Below the pieces are notes generated by a model that saw nothing but the letters and a program-made list of their open reading frames with translations, searched no databases and was not told the DNA's origin. Positions 21,250 to 30,153 of a stretch of DNA of 64,000 nt are shown in pieces (the stretch's first letter is position 1; every line of letters starts with the position of its first letter). The position numbers were made by a program, and so were the translations under genes. Location: the NCBI GenBank assembly GCA_003268905.1, contig QLTU01000001.1:215753-279752 (forward strand), read 5' to 3'. This stretch comes from Acidovorax defluvii (GTDB lineage Bacteria; Pseudomonadota; Gammaproteobacteria; Burkholderiales; Burkholderiaceae_C).

Positions 21250-21325
21250 GCCGGTGTAGCTCAGTCGGTAGAGCAGCTCATTCGTAATGAGAAGGTCGGG
21301 TGTTCGATTCATCTCTCCGGCACCA
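21250..21325 (+). tRNA. tRNA-Thr (CGT)
   Basis: GCCGGTG...CTCCGGC acceptor arms with encoded ACCA; anticodon stem-loop GCTCA-TTCGTAA-TGAG, so the anticodon is CGT. The D arm is normal. The acceptor has one T-T mismatch at the sixth pair and the T stem (GGGTG/CATCT) contains two G-T pairs, so it is slightly weaker than usual. A strong terminator follows. Confidence 0.93.
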
Positions 21326-21333
21326 ATATAGAC

Positions 21334-21372
21334 AAAGGTTCATTGCTATCAAAATAGCAGTGAACCTTTTTT
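21334..21372 (+). terminator. Terminator after tRNA-Thr
   Basis: Long stem AAAGGTTCATTGCTAT / ATAGCAGTGAACCTTT with one G-T pair and a CAAA loop, followed by T residues. Confidence 0.9.
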
Positions 21373-21509
21373 CTTTGGTGAGGTTGCAGGCAATCTGTAG
21401 GCACGTTATCCAAATCCTGCACCATCTCAGACCTTTGCCGGTCAGGCAAATCCTGATCACATACCGAGTGGTGCCGGTCCTTTCACTCCGGGCAAATCCG
21501 GCCTGGTCT
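21373..21509. other. Intergenic, no gene seen
   Basis: Between the tRNA-Thr terminator and the small minus-strand frame. Short frames run through it, but none has a ribosome binding site or recognisable sequence. Confidence 0.4.
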
Positions 21510-21710
21510 CTACCGAAATACCTCACGCAGTCGTGCCAGCAGCCCAGGCTTTCGCGGTGTCTGCTCGGTATCCCGCTTGTACCAATTCGGGTCGCGCCGT
21601 GTGTCGCTTGTTGGCATGCCGGGCTTGCGACTTGTGGGACCGAAATTCCAGTGCGTCACCTCCCCTGCAGGCCCACTGGGTGTGTCTTGGCGTTCTGGCT
21701 GGCTTGGCAT
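21510..21710 (-). CDS. Hypothetical 66-residue basic protein
   Basis: Small frame starting MPSQPERQDTPSGPAGEV and ending LLARLREVFR. GGAG stands five bases before the ATG, which supports translation. The product is hydrophilic and rich in Arg, Pro and Thr, with a short amphipathic C-terminal helix; no membrane segment or known domain is recognised. It lies alone between tRNA-Thr and the deformylase gene. It could be a chance frame; the well-placed ribosome binding site is the main argument for it. Confidence 0.35.
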   Translation of the reverse strand: MPSQPERQDTPSGPAGEVTHWNFGPTSRKPGMPTSDTRRDPNWYKRDTEQTPRKPGLLARLREVFR

Positions 21711-21944
21711 AGAGACTCCGAAGGAGGCAAGAAATTTGGGAGCGCGCCGAAACCAGCGCGCCAATTCGCGGTGAAAACAGTTCCTGCCCTCCCGAAAGCA
21801 TCATGCCCAAAACCAACGGCTCCACAGATGCAGGACGCTGGCAACTGCGAGCCCGGCATGGCCTGATACGGACAACGGCACAACACTCAGCGCCTGACGA
21901 GCACGGCTACACCAACCGTTCGCCAAGCCCATCCTTACTCGCTA

Positions 21945-22484
21945 TTAGTCCTCCTCTGCTGCGCTGATACCCGGAAAGAGCACTTCGGTGTAGCCAAACT
22001 GAGTGAAATCGCGCACGCGCATGGGATAAAGCTTTCCGATGAGGTGATCGCATTCGTGCTGCACGACGCGGGCGTGAAATCCCTCCACTGTGCGGTCGAT
22101 AGGGTCGCCATAAGGGTCGAACCCTGTGTACCGTATGCGCAGCCAGCGCGGCACCTTGCCACGCAATCCAGGCACTGAAAGACACCCTTCCCAATCCTCC
22201 TCCTCTTGTTCACCCAGCGGCGTGATGACCGGATTGACAAGCACAGTGGGCGGGACCAAGGGCCGTTCTGGGTAGCGTGGATTGGGAGTGCCCGAGCCAA
22301 AAATCACCACCTGCAAATCAACGCCAATCTGGGGGGCCGCCAGACCCGCACCATGGACAGACTGCATGGTTTCAAACATGTCACGCACCAACAGATGCAA
22401 CTCGTCGGTATCAAAACTCTGCACGGGCTGAGCGATGCGCAACAGGCACGGATCGCCCATTTTCAAAATGGAGTGGATGGTCAT
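21945..22484 (-). CDS. def: Peptide deformylase
   Basis: Iron-dependent hydrolase that removes the formyl group from nascent N-terminal methionine. The 179-residue protein has the three family motifs: [12 protein letters not shown] near residue 46, [12 protein letters not shown] near 97 and [15 protein letters not shown] near 139 (HExxH equivalent QHECDH). It is not beside fmt, where the main def of beta-proteobacteria usually sits, so it may be a second copy; this cannot be tested within the window. Confidence 0.95.
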   Translation of the reverse strand: MTIHSILKMGDPCLLRIAQPVQSFDTDELHLLVRDMFETMQSVHGAGLAAPQIGVDLQVVIFGSGTPNPRYPERPLVPPTVLVNPVITPLGEQEEEDWEGCLSVPGLRGKVPRWLRIRYTGFDPYGDPIDRTVEGFHARVVQHECDHLIGKLYPMRVRDFTQFGYTEVLFPGISAAEED

Positions 22485-22590
22485 GAGGCCGGGCCAGAAA
22501 ACTGCTGCAGTTCACCGCATTCACAGGAAAGCTGACAAGCATAGCGCGAGCGCGATGCCATCGCATGGCATCCATGCACAATCAAGGCCA

Positions 22591-23019
22591 ATGGCTTTGC
22601 CTACCAAAAACCCTCCTGACACACCGATGCCCAAGGAGCTACCGCGGCCCCTGCGTTGGTTACTGACAGTGTTTGCGCTGTTGTGCCTGGTTCTGGGCAT
22701 TGTGGGCATATTTTTGCCCGGGTTGCCAACCACCGTTTTCATATTGCTGGCCGCATGGGCGGCGGCCCGGAGTTCACCCAGGCTCTACCGATGGCTTTGG
22801 CTCCACCCGCTGTTCGGCCCCATGCTGCGCAACTGGGCCAGCGGTGGCCGCGTAAGTCGCCGCTCCAAATGGAGCGCCACCGTGATGATGGCCGTGAGCG
22901 GCACCATTCTGGCTTTCACTGAAGCCCCTCGCTGGGCTGTGGCTCTCGCCTGCATTTGTATGGCCTGTGTGCTGGCATGGCTGTGGCGCAGGCCCGAGCC
23001 CACAGACAAGCGCACCTAA
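22591..23019 (+). CDS. YbaN/DUF454 family membrane protein
   Basis: A 142-residue inner-membrane protein. The family core LRWLLTVFALLCLVLGIVGIFLPGLPTTVFILLAAW (two helices around a GLPTT motif) is followed by the conserved SSPRLYRWLWLHPLFGPML. Two more hydrophobic segments follow (about 95-130). Function unknown in the family. The ATG at 22591 has AAGG just upstream; a second ATG at 22627 (MPKELPRPLRW) is also reasonable. Confidence 0.85.
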   Translation: MALPTKNPPDTPMPKELPRPLRWLLTVFALLCLVLGIVGIFLPGLPTTVFILLAAWAAARSSPRLYRWLWLHPLFGPMLRNWASGGRVSRRSKWSATVMMAVSGTILAFTEAPRWAVALACICMACVLAWLWRRPEPTDKRT

Positions 23020-23057
23020 TGAGCGCAGGCCACGGGGAATTGCTCTATTTTTATGTA

Positions 23058-23063
23058 TATAAT
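23058..23063 (+). promoter_or_regulatory. Candidate -10 box for tRNA-Asn
   Basis: A perfect TATAAT ends 11 bases before the first tRNA-Asn in an AT-rich stretch. No convincing -35 is visible. Confidence 0.4.
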
Positions 23064-23074
23064 CTAAGTCTTGT

Positions 23075-23150
23075 TCCTCGATAGCTCAGTCGGTAGAGCG
23101 CCGGACTGTTAATCCGTAGGTCCCTGGTTCGAGCCCAGGTCGAGGAGCCA
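23075..23150 (+). tRNA. tRNA-Asn (GTT), copy 1
   Basis: Acceptor TCCTCGA/TCGAGGA with G discriminator and encoded CCA; anticodon stem-loop CGGA-CTGTTAA-TCCG, so the anticodon is GTT. It is identical to copy 2. Confidence 0.97.
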
Positions 23151-23160
23151 AGATTTTTCT

Positions 23161-23188
23161 GGCCCTGCATGTGCACGCAGGGCCTTTT
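23161..23188 (+). terminator. Terminator-like hairpin between the two tRNA-Asn genes
   Basis: Perfect GGCCCTGC/GCAGGGCC stem with ATGTGCAC loop, followed by TTTT. Only 13 bases separate it from the second tRNA. Confidence 0.7.
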
Positions 23189-23201
23189 ACATACCGATCA
23201 T

Positions 23202-23277
23202 TCCTCGATAGCTCAGTCGGTAGAGCGCCGGACTGTTAATCCGTAGGTCCCTGGTTCGAGCCCAGGTCGAGGAGCCA
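23202..23277 (+). tRNA. tRNA-Asn (GTT), copy 2
   Basis: Base-for-base identical to copy 1, 127 bases downstream. No separate promoter is visible in the short spacer, so expression may depend on readthrough of the intervening hairpin. Confidence 0.97.
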
Positions 23278-23289
23278 TCAATTGGCAGC

Positions 23290-23317
23290 AAAGGCTACCC
23301 TTCCGGGTGGCCTTTTT
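23290..23317 (+). terminator. Terminator after the tRNA-Asn pair
   Basis: AAAGGCTACCC/GGGTGGCCTTT stem (one T-G pair) with TTCC loop and T-run. Confidence 0.88.
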
Positions 23318-23450
23318 GCTTTGTAGTAATGGCAAACAACCGAAAAGGGTTGCCGCACGCACCAGTGTCGCAACGCATCGACCTTCGGGCGGTGTCGAGA
23401 ACACCGATGTTCGGCCAACACTCCATCACGATGAACTGTCATTGCCTGCC

Positions 23451-24845
23451 ATGAACACTCTGGATCAACTGCATTGCGGCGACCTCCGAGGTGCTCGCCA
23501 GGTCAAACTGGCCTGCGGTTTGACGGCATTTCCGCAGGCACTATTTGAATTGGCAGATACGCTGGAGATCCTGGATCTATCCGGCAATGCGTTGACTTCC
23601 TTGCCGGACGATCTGAATCGATTGAGCAAGCTGCGCATCCTGTTCTGCTCGGACAATCAGTTCACAGAGTTACCCGAGGTGTTAGGCCGGTGTCCGCAGC
23701 TGAGCATGGTGGGATTCAGGGCCAATCAAATCCGCACAATATCGGAGAAGGGACTTCCTCCGCTGCTGCGCTGGCTGATTCTGACCGACAACCGCATTAA
23801 CGAATTGCCAGCCCAAATCGGAGACTGCACCCAACTGCAAAAGCTGATGCTTTCAGGGAATCAGCTGAAAACCTTGCCCCCCGAGCTGTCCCGATGCTCG
23901 CGCCTGGAACTGCTGCGCGTTGCTGCCAACCAGCTGACTGAATTGCCGGAGTGGCTCATGACAATGCCGCGGTTGTCGTGGCTGGCATACGCCGGAAATC
24001 CATTTTGTGAAGCGCCGGGGCGTTCTGCGCAAGTTGCCACGCCTATCGCTTCGATCCCCTGGGATCGACTGCGAATCGTGCACCCACTGGGAGAAGGCGC
24101 CTCAGGGGTCATCTACATGGCCGAGCTTTTTCACCGTGATCAGGTGCAACCGGTTGCCGTCAAGATATTCAAAGGCGACATCACCAGTGACGGCCTGCCT
24201 ATGTCCGAAATGACGACCTGCATTCAAGCGGGCAAGCACCCCGGCCTGATCCCTGTCCTGGGCCGGATTGCGCACCATCCTGCCGGTGCCAATGGCTTGG
24301 TGATGTCGCTGATCGACACCCGTTTTCGCAACCTGGCCGCCCCACCCAGCCTGCAATCGTGCACACGTGATGTTTATGCGCAAGGCGTGCGCTTTGACCT
24401 GACCGCCATATTGCGCCTCACGCTCGATATTGCCGCTGCGGCCCACCATCTGCACCAGCAAGGCATCATCCACGGCGACCTCTACGCGCATAACATCCTG
24501 CATGAAGAACAAGGCCGTGCGCTGCTCGGCGATTTTGGGGCGGCTTCTTTGTATCCACCCGGTCCCTCAGCGCTTCACAGCAGACTGCAACAGCTCGAAG
24601 TGCGTGCGTTCGGCTGTCTTCTGGAAGAGTTGGTCGAACGCAGCGATATGCCGGCAGACTCGGACGACAGACTGACAACACTCCACCAGTTGAAAGCCCG
24701 GTGCCTTTCCGATATCCCGACAAGTCGGCCATCATTTCAAGAGATTGAGCAAGAGCTCGGCATGATCGCGAGCACATGTGCCAAACATGGCCTCATTCCA
24801 GCGGAGACAATGCCAGTATTGGTGAAGCAACCCGCGAAAGCATGA
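23451..24845 (+). CDS. Leucine-rich-repeat protein kinase
   Basis: A 464-residue cytoplasmic fusion. Residues about 20-195 hold seven or eight leucine-rich repeats of the type LxxLxLxxNxLxxLPxxL (for example LEILDLSGNALTSLPDDL and LQKLMLSGNQLKTLPPEL). From about 200 a protein-kinase-like domain follows with a glycine loop (LGEGASGVIYMAE), catalytic lysine (VAVKIFKG), catalytic loop HGDLYAHNIL and metal motif DFGAAS; all key residues appear present. LRR plus kinase is a eukaryote-like arrangement, rare but known in bacteria. The start MNTLDQLHC is preferred over an upstream frame overlapping the tRNA terminator. Base composition appears lower in GC than its neighbours. Partner and substrate unknown. 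Confidence 0.88.
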   Translation: MNTLDQLHCGDLRGARQVKLACGLTAFPQALFELADTLEILDLSGNALTSLPDDLNRLSKLRILFCSDNQFTELPEVLGRCPQLSMVGFRANQIRTISEKGLPPLLRWLILTDNRINELPAQIGDCTQLQKLMLSGNQLKTLPPELSRCSRLELLRVAANQLTELPEWLMTMPRLSWLAYAGNPFCEAPGRSAQVATPIASIPWDRLRIVHPLGEGASGVIYMAELFHRDQVQPVAVKIFKGDITSDGLPMSEMTTCIQAGKHPGLIPVLGRIAHHPAGANGLVMSLIDTRFRNLAAPPSLQSCTRDVYAQGVRFDLTAILRLTLDIAAAAHHLHQQGIIHGDLYAHNILHEEQGRALLGDFGAASLYPPGPSALHSRLQQLEVRAFGCLLEELVERSDMPADSDDRLTTLHQLKARCLSDIPTSRPSFQEIEQELGMIASTCAKHGLIPAETMPVLVKQPAKA

Positions 24846-24939
24846 TGCTCGCAAGAAGAGCGCGTTGCCCTGGCTCGCGCTGGGCCCACGTGAACGGCGC
24901 TTTGCAGCACAATCGAATGCTTTCCTGACTCAGCGCGAT

Positions 24940-25674
24940 ATGCCTCCTCAACTGCCCTGGCTGGAACCAGAGGACCCGTTACCCGATCCTTCCACCGCAT
25001 GGGGAAGGGACAGCCCGGCCCCGGGACTGCTGGCAGCGGGCGGAGCCCTTGGAGTGCCCCAACTGCGCGCAGCCTACGCTCAGGGTACGTTTCCCTGGTT
25101 CAGCGCCGGTCAGCCCATTCTGTGGTGGGCACCAGACCCGCGCATGGTGCTGAAAGTTGCCGAGTTCCGGCTGCACCGGTCACTAAGAAAGACGCTGAAT
25201 CGGTTTCGCGCCGATGCGGCCTGCGAAATACGCATCGACTCCACTTTTGACCAGGTCATCCGGTCGTGCTCCAGCACCGCGCGGGAAGGGCAGAACGGCA
25301 CCTGGATCGTCCCTGCCATGGTGGCAGCCTATGAAGCGCTGCATGCACAAGGCACTGCGCACAGCGTGGAAACATGGGTGGACGGAAAGCTGGCAGGTGG
25401 ACTGTATTGCGTGGCGATCGGACACGCTGTATTCGGAGAATCCATGTTCGCCCAAGCGACGGATGCCTCCAAAATCGCACTGGCAGCTCTGGTTTGCCTG
25501 TGCCGCCGCAACGGTGTCGAACTGATTGACTGTCAACAAAACACAGTGCATCTGGCATCGCTCGGTGCACATGAAATACCGCGCACAACGTTCATACAGC
25601 ATGTAAAAGACCAGAGCTCCCAGCCGCCCATTCCGTGGCACTTCGAGCCCCTATACTGGAACGAATTGCTGTAA
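24940..25674 (+). CDS. aat: Leucyl/phenylalanyl-tRNA-protein transferase
   Basis: Transfers Leu or Phe from tRNA to proteins with N-terminal Arg or Lys, marking them for ClpS/ClpAP (N-degron pathway). The 244-residue protein starts MPPQLPWLEPEDPLPDPS and shows family segments GLLAAGGALGVPQLRAAYAQ, GTFPWFSAGQPILWWAPDPR and AVFGESMFAQATDASKIAL. The first in-frame start upstream is a TTG without family sequence; the ATG at 24940 is used. It lies 18 bases before bpt. Confidence 0.96.
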   Translation: MPPQLPWLEPEDPLPDPSTAWGRDSPAPGLLAAGGALGVPQLRAAYAQGTFPWFSAGQPILWWAPDPRMVLKVAEFRLHRSLRKTLNRFRADAACEIRIDSTFDQVIRSCSSTAREGQNGTWIVPAMVAAYEALHAQGTAHSVETWVDGKLAGGLYCVAIGHAVFGESMFAQATDASKIALAALVCLCRRNGVELIDCQQNTVHLASLGAHEIPRTTFIQHVKDQSSQPPIPWHFEPLYWNELL

Positions 25675-25692
25675 TACCCGGGCGCCCACGGC

Positions 25693-26478
25693 ATGACGCA
25701 ACTCAACGACCTCCCGCTGCAAACGCTGCAGTTTTACGCAACGGCCCCTTACCCTTGCAGTTACCTGCCCGATCGGCAGGCACGGTCGCAGGTCGCCACC
25801 CCGAGCCATCTCATTCAAAGCGATCTTTACTCAGGCCTGGTGGCACAGGGCTTCCGGCGCAGCGGCATGTTCACCTATCGCCCTTATTGTGACGGGTGCC
25901 AGGCATGTGTCCCGCTGCGTATCAAAGCCCACGATTTCAAGCCCGATCGCAGCCAGCGCAGAGCAGTTGCGCGACACGGGCACCTGCAGGCTCGGGTGCT
26001 GAGGTTGTGTTTCATTCCAGAGCATTACCAGTTGTACCGGTCTTATCAGAACGCCCGCCATCCTGGGGGTGGCATGGACCACGACAGCATTGACCAGTAC
26101 ACACAGTTCCTGCTGCAAAGCCGGGTAAACACCCGTCTCGTGGAGTTTCGCGAACTCGATGCATCTGGTGATGCAGGGGCTCTGAAGATGGTGTCCATCC
26201 TGGATGTCCTGAACGATGGCCTCTCGGCCGTTTACACCTTCTATGCGCCGGATGCAGGTTGCAGCTACGGAACCTACAACGTGATGTGGCAGATTGAACA
26301 GGCAAGGTCATTGGGGCTGCCCCATGTGTACCTGGGTTACTGGATCCAGGAAAGCACCAAGATGAACTACAAAGCCCGGTTTACGCCCCATGAGATACGG
26401 GTAGCAAACACATGGATCTGCCCGCCGGACCATCAAGCATCTGGTCGCCCATCGCATCATCGAAATTTCACAAGATAA
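25693..26478 (+). CDS. bpt: Aspartate/glutamate leucyltransferase
   Basis: Transfers Leu from tRNA to proteins with N-terminal Asp or Glu, the second branch of the bacterial N-degron pathway. The 261-residue protein has an N-terminal [16 protein letters not shown] and [21 protein letters not shown] with the paired cysteines CDGCQAC, and a C-terminal GNAT-like transferase half including [18 protein letters not shown] and [18 protein letters not shown]. The last 20 residues diverge from what I expect of the family but contain no obvious frameshift. It pairs with aat. Confidence 0.94.
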   Translation: MTQLNDLPLQTLQFYATAPYPCSYLPDRQARSQVATPSHLIQSDLYSGLVAQGFRRSGMFTYRPYCDGCQACVPLRIKAHDFKPDRSQRRAVARHGHLQARVLRLCFIPEHYQLYRSYQNARHPGGGMDHDSIDQYTQFLLQSRVNTRLVEFRELDASGDAGALKMVSILDVLNDGLSAVYTFYAPDAGCSYGTYNVMWQIEQARSLGLPHVYLGYWIQESTKMNYKARFTPHEIRVANTWICPPDHQASGRPSHHRNFTR

Positions 26479-26508
26479 AATGCGCACATTCCCGTCACGC
26501 ACCATCCC

Positions 26509-27318
26509 ATGAAGAAAAAAGATCCAGGCATTCCCGTGAAACCCAGCGTTCAGGTGCTGGAACGCATGTTCACGCTGATCGATGTCCTGGCCTCGCGCGA
26601 AGAAGCCATTTCCCTCAAGGAAATCAGCGAAAAGACCGGACTGCACCCCTCCACGACCCATCGCATTCTCAACGACCTGACCATTGGACGGTTTGTTGAT
26701 CGGCCCGAATCAGGCAGCTACCGGCTGGGCATGCGGCTGCTGGAGCTGGGCAATCTCGTCAAGGCTCGCCTGAGTGTGCGCGATGCGGCACTTGCACCCA
26801 TGCGCAATCTGCACAAACTCATTCAGCAACCCGTGAACCTGAGCATGCGCCAGGGTGACGAAATTGTTTATGTGGAACGCGCCTACAGTGAACGCTCTGG
26901 AATGCAGGTGGTGCGCGCCATCGGTGGGCGTGCTCCGCTGCACCTGACGTCGACAGGCAAACTGTTTCTGGCGCTCGACGACCCGCAACGTGTGCGCGCC
27001 TATGCCACGCGCACAGGGCTGGCAGGACACACCCGCAACAGCATCACCCAACTGCCGATACTTGAGCGCGAACTTGCCAAGGCACGCCAATATGGCATTG
27101 CCCGTGATAACGAAGAACTGGAACTTGGAGTGCGCTGCATGGCGGCAGGGGTCTATGACGACCAGAGCAAGCTGGTAGCGGGCCTGTCGATATCGGCCCC
27201 GGCCGATCGCCTGGATGAAGGCTGGCTGCCCAAGCTGCAGGCCACAGCCCAAGAGATCTCTTTGGCGCTAGGCTACCTGGCCACCAAAGACGCGGGCAGC
27301 AGCCCTGCGAATGTGTAG
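26509..27318 (+). CDS. IclR family transcriptional regulator
   Basis: A 269-residue DNA-binding regulator. The N-terminal winged helix-turn-helix (about 15-75: SVQVLERMFTLIDVLASREE, then ISLKEISEKTGLHPSTTHRI) is followed by the IclR effector domain with GSYRLGMRLLELGNL, GGRAPLHLTSTGKLFLAL and the ligand-side GVRCMAAGVYDDQ. Effector and target genes cannot be deduced, since neighbours are unrelated housekeeping genes. It begins 30 bases after bpt. Confidence 0.92.
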   Translation: MKKKDPGIPVKPSVQVLERMFTLIDVLASREEAISLKEISEKTGLHPSTTHRILNDLTIGRFVDRPESGSYRLGMRLLELGNLVKARLSVRDAALAPMRNLHKLIQQPVNLSMRQGDEIVYVERAYSERSGMQVVRAIGGRAPLHLTSTGKLFLALDDPQRVRAYATRTGLAGHTRNSITQLPILERELAKARQYGIARDNEELELGVRCMAAGVYDDQSKLVAGLSISAPADRLDEGWLPKLQATAQEISLALGYLATKDAGSSPANV

Positions 27319-27368
27319 AAAAGACCCGGAATCCTGCAGATCGTCGCCCCAGGCGAAACAAGCGCGGA

Positions 27369-28445
27369 CTAGCCTGGACTGGACCGGGTCGCCTGGAGTT
27401 GGGAACCCAGTGCAGGCAGGGCCTCCACCCAATTGCGCACACGCTGCGCGTCACCCAGCCGACTGAACTTGCCCGCGGAATCAAGAAAAACCATGATGAG
27501 CTTGCGCCCCGCGATGTGTGTCTGCATCACCAGGCACCGGCCCGCCTCAGAGATGTAACCGGTCTTTTGCAGTCCGATATTCCACTCAGGGTTTTTCACC
27601 AGCCCATTGGTGTTGTTGTACTGCAAGGTCCTTTCACCCACTGCGACCTCGTATCCGGGAGAGGTGGAGAACTCCCGCATCACCGGGTCTCCATGGGCCG
27701 CATTCACCAGTCGAGCCAGATCGCGCGCACTCGCTTGGTTGCGGCTCGACAGACCCGTGGGCTCGACATAGTTGGTGTCGGTCATTCCCAATGAGCGGGC
27801 CTTGCTGTTCATCAGGGCTACAAACGCATTGAGCCCGCCTGGGTAGGTGCGCCCCAGTGCGTGCGCCGCACGGTTTTCACTGGACATAAGCGCCAGATGC
27901 AGCATCTCGCCACGGGTCAAGGTGGTGCCTACGCTCAGGCGCGAGCGGCTGCCCTTTTCCGTATCTACGTCATCCTGGGTAATGGTCACAAGCTCATCCA
28001 TGGGCAGACGGGCCTGGGTGATGACGAGGCCCGTCATGAGCTTGGTCAGCGATGCAATGGGCAAGACCGCATGGTCGTTCTTGCTGATCAGAACCTCATT
28101 CGTGTCCTGGTCGATCACGAAGGCCACGCTGGACTTCAGATCAAGGGGGTCGCTGACCTGGTGAAGTCCAGCCATCTGGGCGAAAGAAGGCTTGGCAGGC
28201 ACGTAGGCAACCCGCGTGGGCGCCCTGGCGGTTCGCGCCGTAACGCGCACCGCCTTGCCCGCACCGGCAGCCTTGCGCAGCACTACCGAACGCTTGGCGC
28301 TGACGGACTGGGCTTGCGGCTTTTTGACCGAAGCTTTTTTTCGTTCCGCTGCATGGGCGGCTGGAAACACCAGCGCAACGCTCACAACAAGGAGACCAAA
28401 AAACTGAAGGAAAGGATTCACTGCTGTGCGGCGGCGATGGTGCAT
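27369..28445 (-). CDS. D-alanyl-D-alanine endopeptidase (PBP7-like)
   Basis: Exported serine peptidase of 358 residues acting on peptidoglycan cross-links. A signal peptide (FLQFFGLLVVSVALVFPAAHA) is followed by a basic Ala/Lys/Arg-rich linker of about 50 residues and a peptidase S11 domain with the triad SLTK (PIASLTKLMTG), SEN (MSSENRAA) and KTG (LQKTGYIS). The family relative is E. coli PbpG. The ATG giving MHHRRRTAVNPF is used; an in-frame extension upstream overlaps the leuA terminator. Confidence 0.92.
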   Translation of the reverse strand: MHHRRRTAVNPFLQFFGLLVVSVALVFPAAHAAERKKASVKKPQAQSVSAKRSVVLRKAAGAGKAVRVTARTARAPTRVAYVPAKPSFAQMAGLHQVSDPLDLKSSVAFVIDQDTNEVLISKNDHAVLPIASLTKLMTGLVITQARLPMDELVTITQDDVDTEKGSRSRLSVGTTLTRGEMLHLALMSSENRAAHALGRTYPGGLNAFVALMNSKARSLGMTDTNYVEPTGLSSRNQASARDLARLVNAAHGDPVMREFSTSPGYEVAVGERTLQYNNTNGLVKNPEWNIGLQKTGYISEAGRCLVMQTHIAGRKLIMVFLDSAGKFSRLGDAQRVRNWVEALPALGSQLQATRSSPG

Positions 28446-28490
28446 CAAAGTGCTCCAAACGGTAAAAGGTGTAGGCAGTGTACAGAATTG

Positions 28491-28528
28491 AAAAAAGTCG
28501 CGCAAGATCAACAGCTTGCACGACTTTT
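28491..28528 (-). terminator. leuA terminator
   Basis: On the minus strand AAAGTCGTGCAAG pairs with CTTGCGCGACTTT (one mismatch or wobble), followed by T residues; it lies downstream of leuA and upstream of the PBP7-like gene. Confidence 0.85.
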
Positions 28529-28559
28529 CAATAAAGTAAGTGAATTATAGGTTCACGCC

Positions 28560-30098
28560 TCAACCTTGTGCGGCCACACGGTCAGCTTTACTTTGTAATT
28601 TATTCAACGCGCTCAGATAGGCTTTGGCGGAGGCAACCACGATGTCCGGGTCCGATCCCACGCCATTCACGACACGACCGCTGTTTTGCAGACGCACCGT
28701 GACTTCGCCCTGGCTTTCGGTCGATCCACTGATGGCGTTGACCGAATACAGAACCATTTCCGCACCACTCTGGACATGTGACTCGATGGCTTTGAGCGAT
28801 GCATCCACGGGACCATTGCCATCGGACTGCCCGCGAACCTCCTTGCCATCCACGGTGAACACGATCGTGGCCTGGGGGCGCTCGCCCGTTTCGCTGTGCT
28901 GAGAAAGCGAAACAAACCCAAATTGCTCTTTCTCGCTGGTCACGCTTTCGTCACTCACCAGCGCCAGGATGTCCTCGTCAAAAATCTCGCTCTTGCGGTC
29001 AGCCAGCTCTTTGAACTTTGCGAACGCATTGTTGACATCGGTTTCGCTTTCCAGTTGCACGCCCAGTTCCTGCAGGCGCTGCTTGAAAGCGTTGCGTCCG
29101 CTCAGCTTGCCCAGAACGATCTTGTTGGCACTCCAGCCCACGTCTTCCGCACGCATGATTTCATAGGTGTCACGGGCCTTCAGGACGCCGTCCTGGTGGA
29201 TGCCGCTGGCATGGGCAAACGCATTGGCGCCCACCACGGCCTTGTTGGGCTGCACCACAAAACCCGTGGTCTGGCTCACCATGCGACTGGCGGCCACAAT
29301 GTGCTTGGTGTCGATGCCGACGTCCAGCCCGTAATAGTCGCGGCGCGTCTTGACGGCCATGACAACCTCTTCAAGCGAGCAGTTGCCAGCCCGCTCACCC
29401 AGGCCATTGATGGTGCATTCCACCTGGCGCGCACCGCCGATCTTCACTCCAGCGAGCGAATTGGCCACTGCCATGCCCAGATCGTTATGGCAGTGCACCG
29501 ACCAAATGGCCTTGTCGCTGTTGGGCACGCGCTCGCGCAGGTTCTTGATGAACTGGCCGTACAGCTCGGGCACGGCATAGCCCACGGTATCTGGCACATT
29601 GATGGTGGTGGCGCCCTCGGCAATCACCGCCTCGATCACACGACACAGAAAATCGGGGTCGCTGCGGTAGCCGTCTTCGGGGCTGAACTCAATATCGCCC
29701 ACCAGGTTGCGCGCAAAGCGCACCGACTGCTTGGCCTGCTCCAGCACCTGCTCTGGCGTCATGCGCAGCTTCTTTTCCATGTGCAGCGCCGACGTCGCGA
29801 TAAAGGTGTGGATCCGTGCGCTGGCCGCACCCTGGAGGGCCTCGGCTGCGCGCGCAATATCGCGATCATTCGCGCGGGACAGTGAGCAGATGGTCGATTC
29901 CTTGATCGCATTGGCGATCGCCTGGACGGCTTCAAAATCCCCGTTGGAGCTGGCTGCAAAACCGGCTTCAATCACATCCACCTTCAGGCGCTCAAGCTGG
30001 CGGGCAATGCGCAGCTTTTCGTCTTTGGTCATGGATGCGCCGGGCGATTGCTCGCCATCACGCAAGGTGGTGTCAAAAATGATGAGTTTGTCAGCCAT
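28560..30098 (-). CDS. leuA: 2-isopropylmalate synthase
   Basis: First enzyme of leucine synthesis: acetyl-CoA plus 2-ketoisovalerate gives 2-isopropylmalate. The 512-residue protein has the HMGL-like barrel ([20 protein letters not shown] at the N-terminus and [17 protein letters not shown] near 205) and a C-terminal LeuA dimerisation/leucine-feedback domain (about 390-505, including [16 protein letters not shown]). The ATG at 30098 has AGGAGAG eight bases upstream and is preferred over an upstream in-frame ATG lying in the attenuator. It is preceded by a leader peptide and terminator. Confidence 0.97.
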   Translation of the reverse strand: MADKLIIFDTTLRDGEQSPGASMTKDEKLRIARQLERLKVDVIEAGFAASSNGDFEAVQAIANAIKESTICSLSRANDRDIARAAEALQGAASARIHTFIATSALHMEKKLRMTPEQVLEQAKQSVRFARNLVGDIEFSPEDGYRSDPDFLCRVIEAVIAEGATTINVPDTVGYAVPELYGQFIKNLRERVPNSDKAIWSVHCHNDLGMAVANSLAGVKIGGARQVECTINGLGERAGNCSLEEVVMAVKTRRDYYGLDVGIDTKHIVAASRMVSQTTGFVVQPNKAVVGANAFAHASGIHQDGVLKARDTYEIMRAEDVGWSANKIVLGKLSGRNAFKQRLQELGVQLESETDVNNAFAKFKELADRKSEIFDEDILALVSDESVTSEKEQFGFVSLSQHSETGERPQATIVFTVDGKEVRGQSDGNGPVDASLKAIESHVQSGAEMVLYSVNAISGSTESQGEVTVRLQNSGRVVNGVGSDPDIVVASAKAYLSALNKLQSKADRVAAQG

Positions 30099-30153
30099 TT
30101 GGTCTCTCCTGATACTGATGGGGTGGCCCGCAACGTCGAAATTCTGGCGCCCA

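Noticed and set aside
26380..26478. Frameshift at the end of bpt
   Set aside because: The other frames offer no better family-like C-terminus; the ending is merely divergent.
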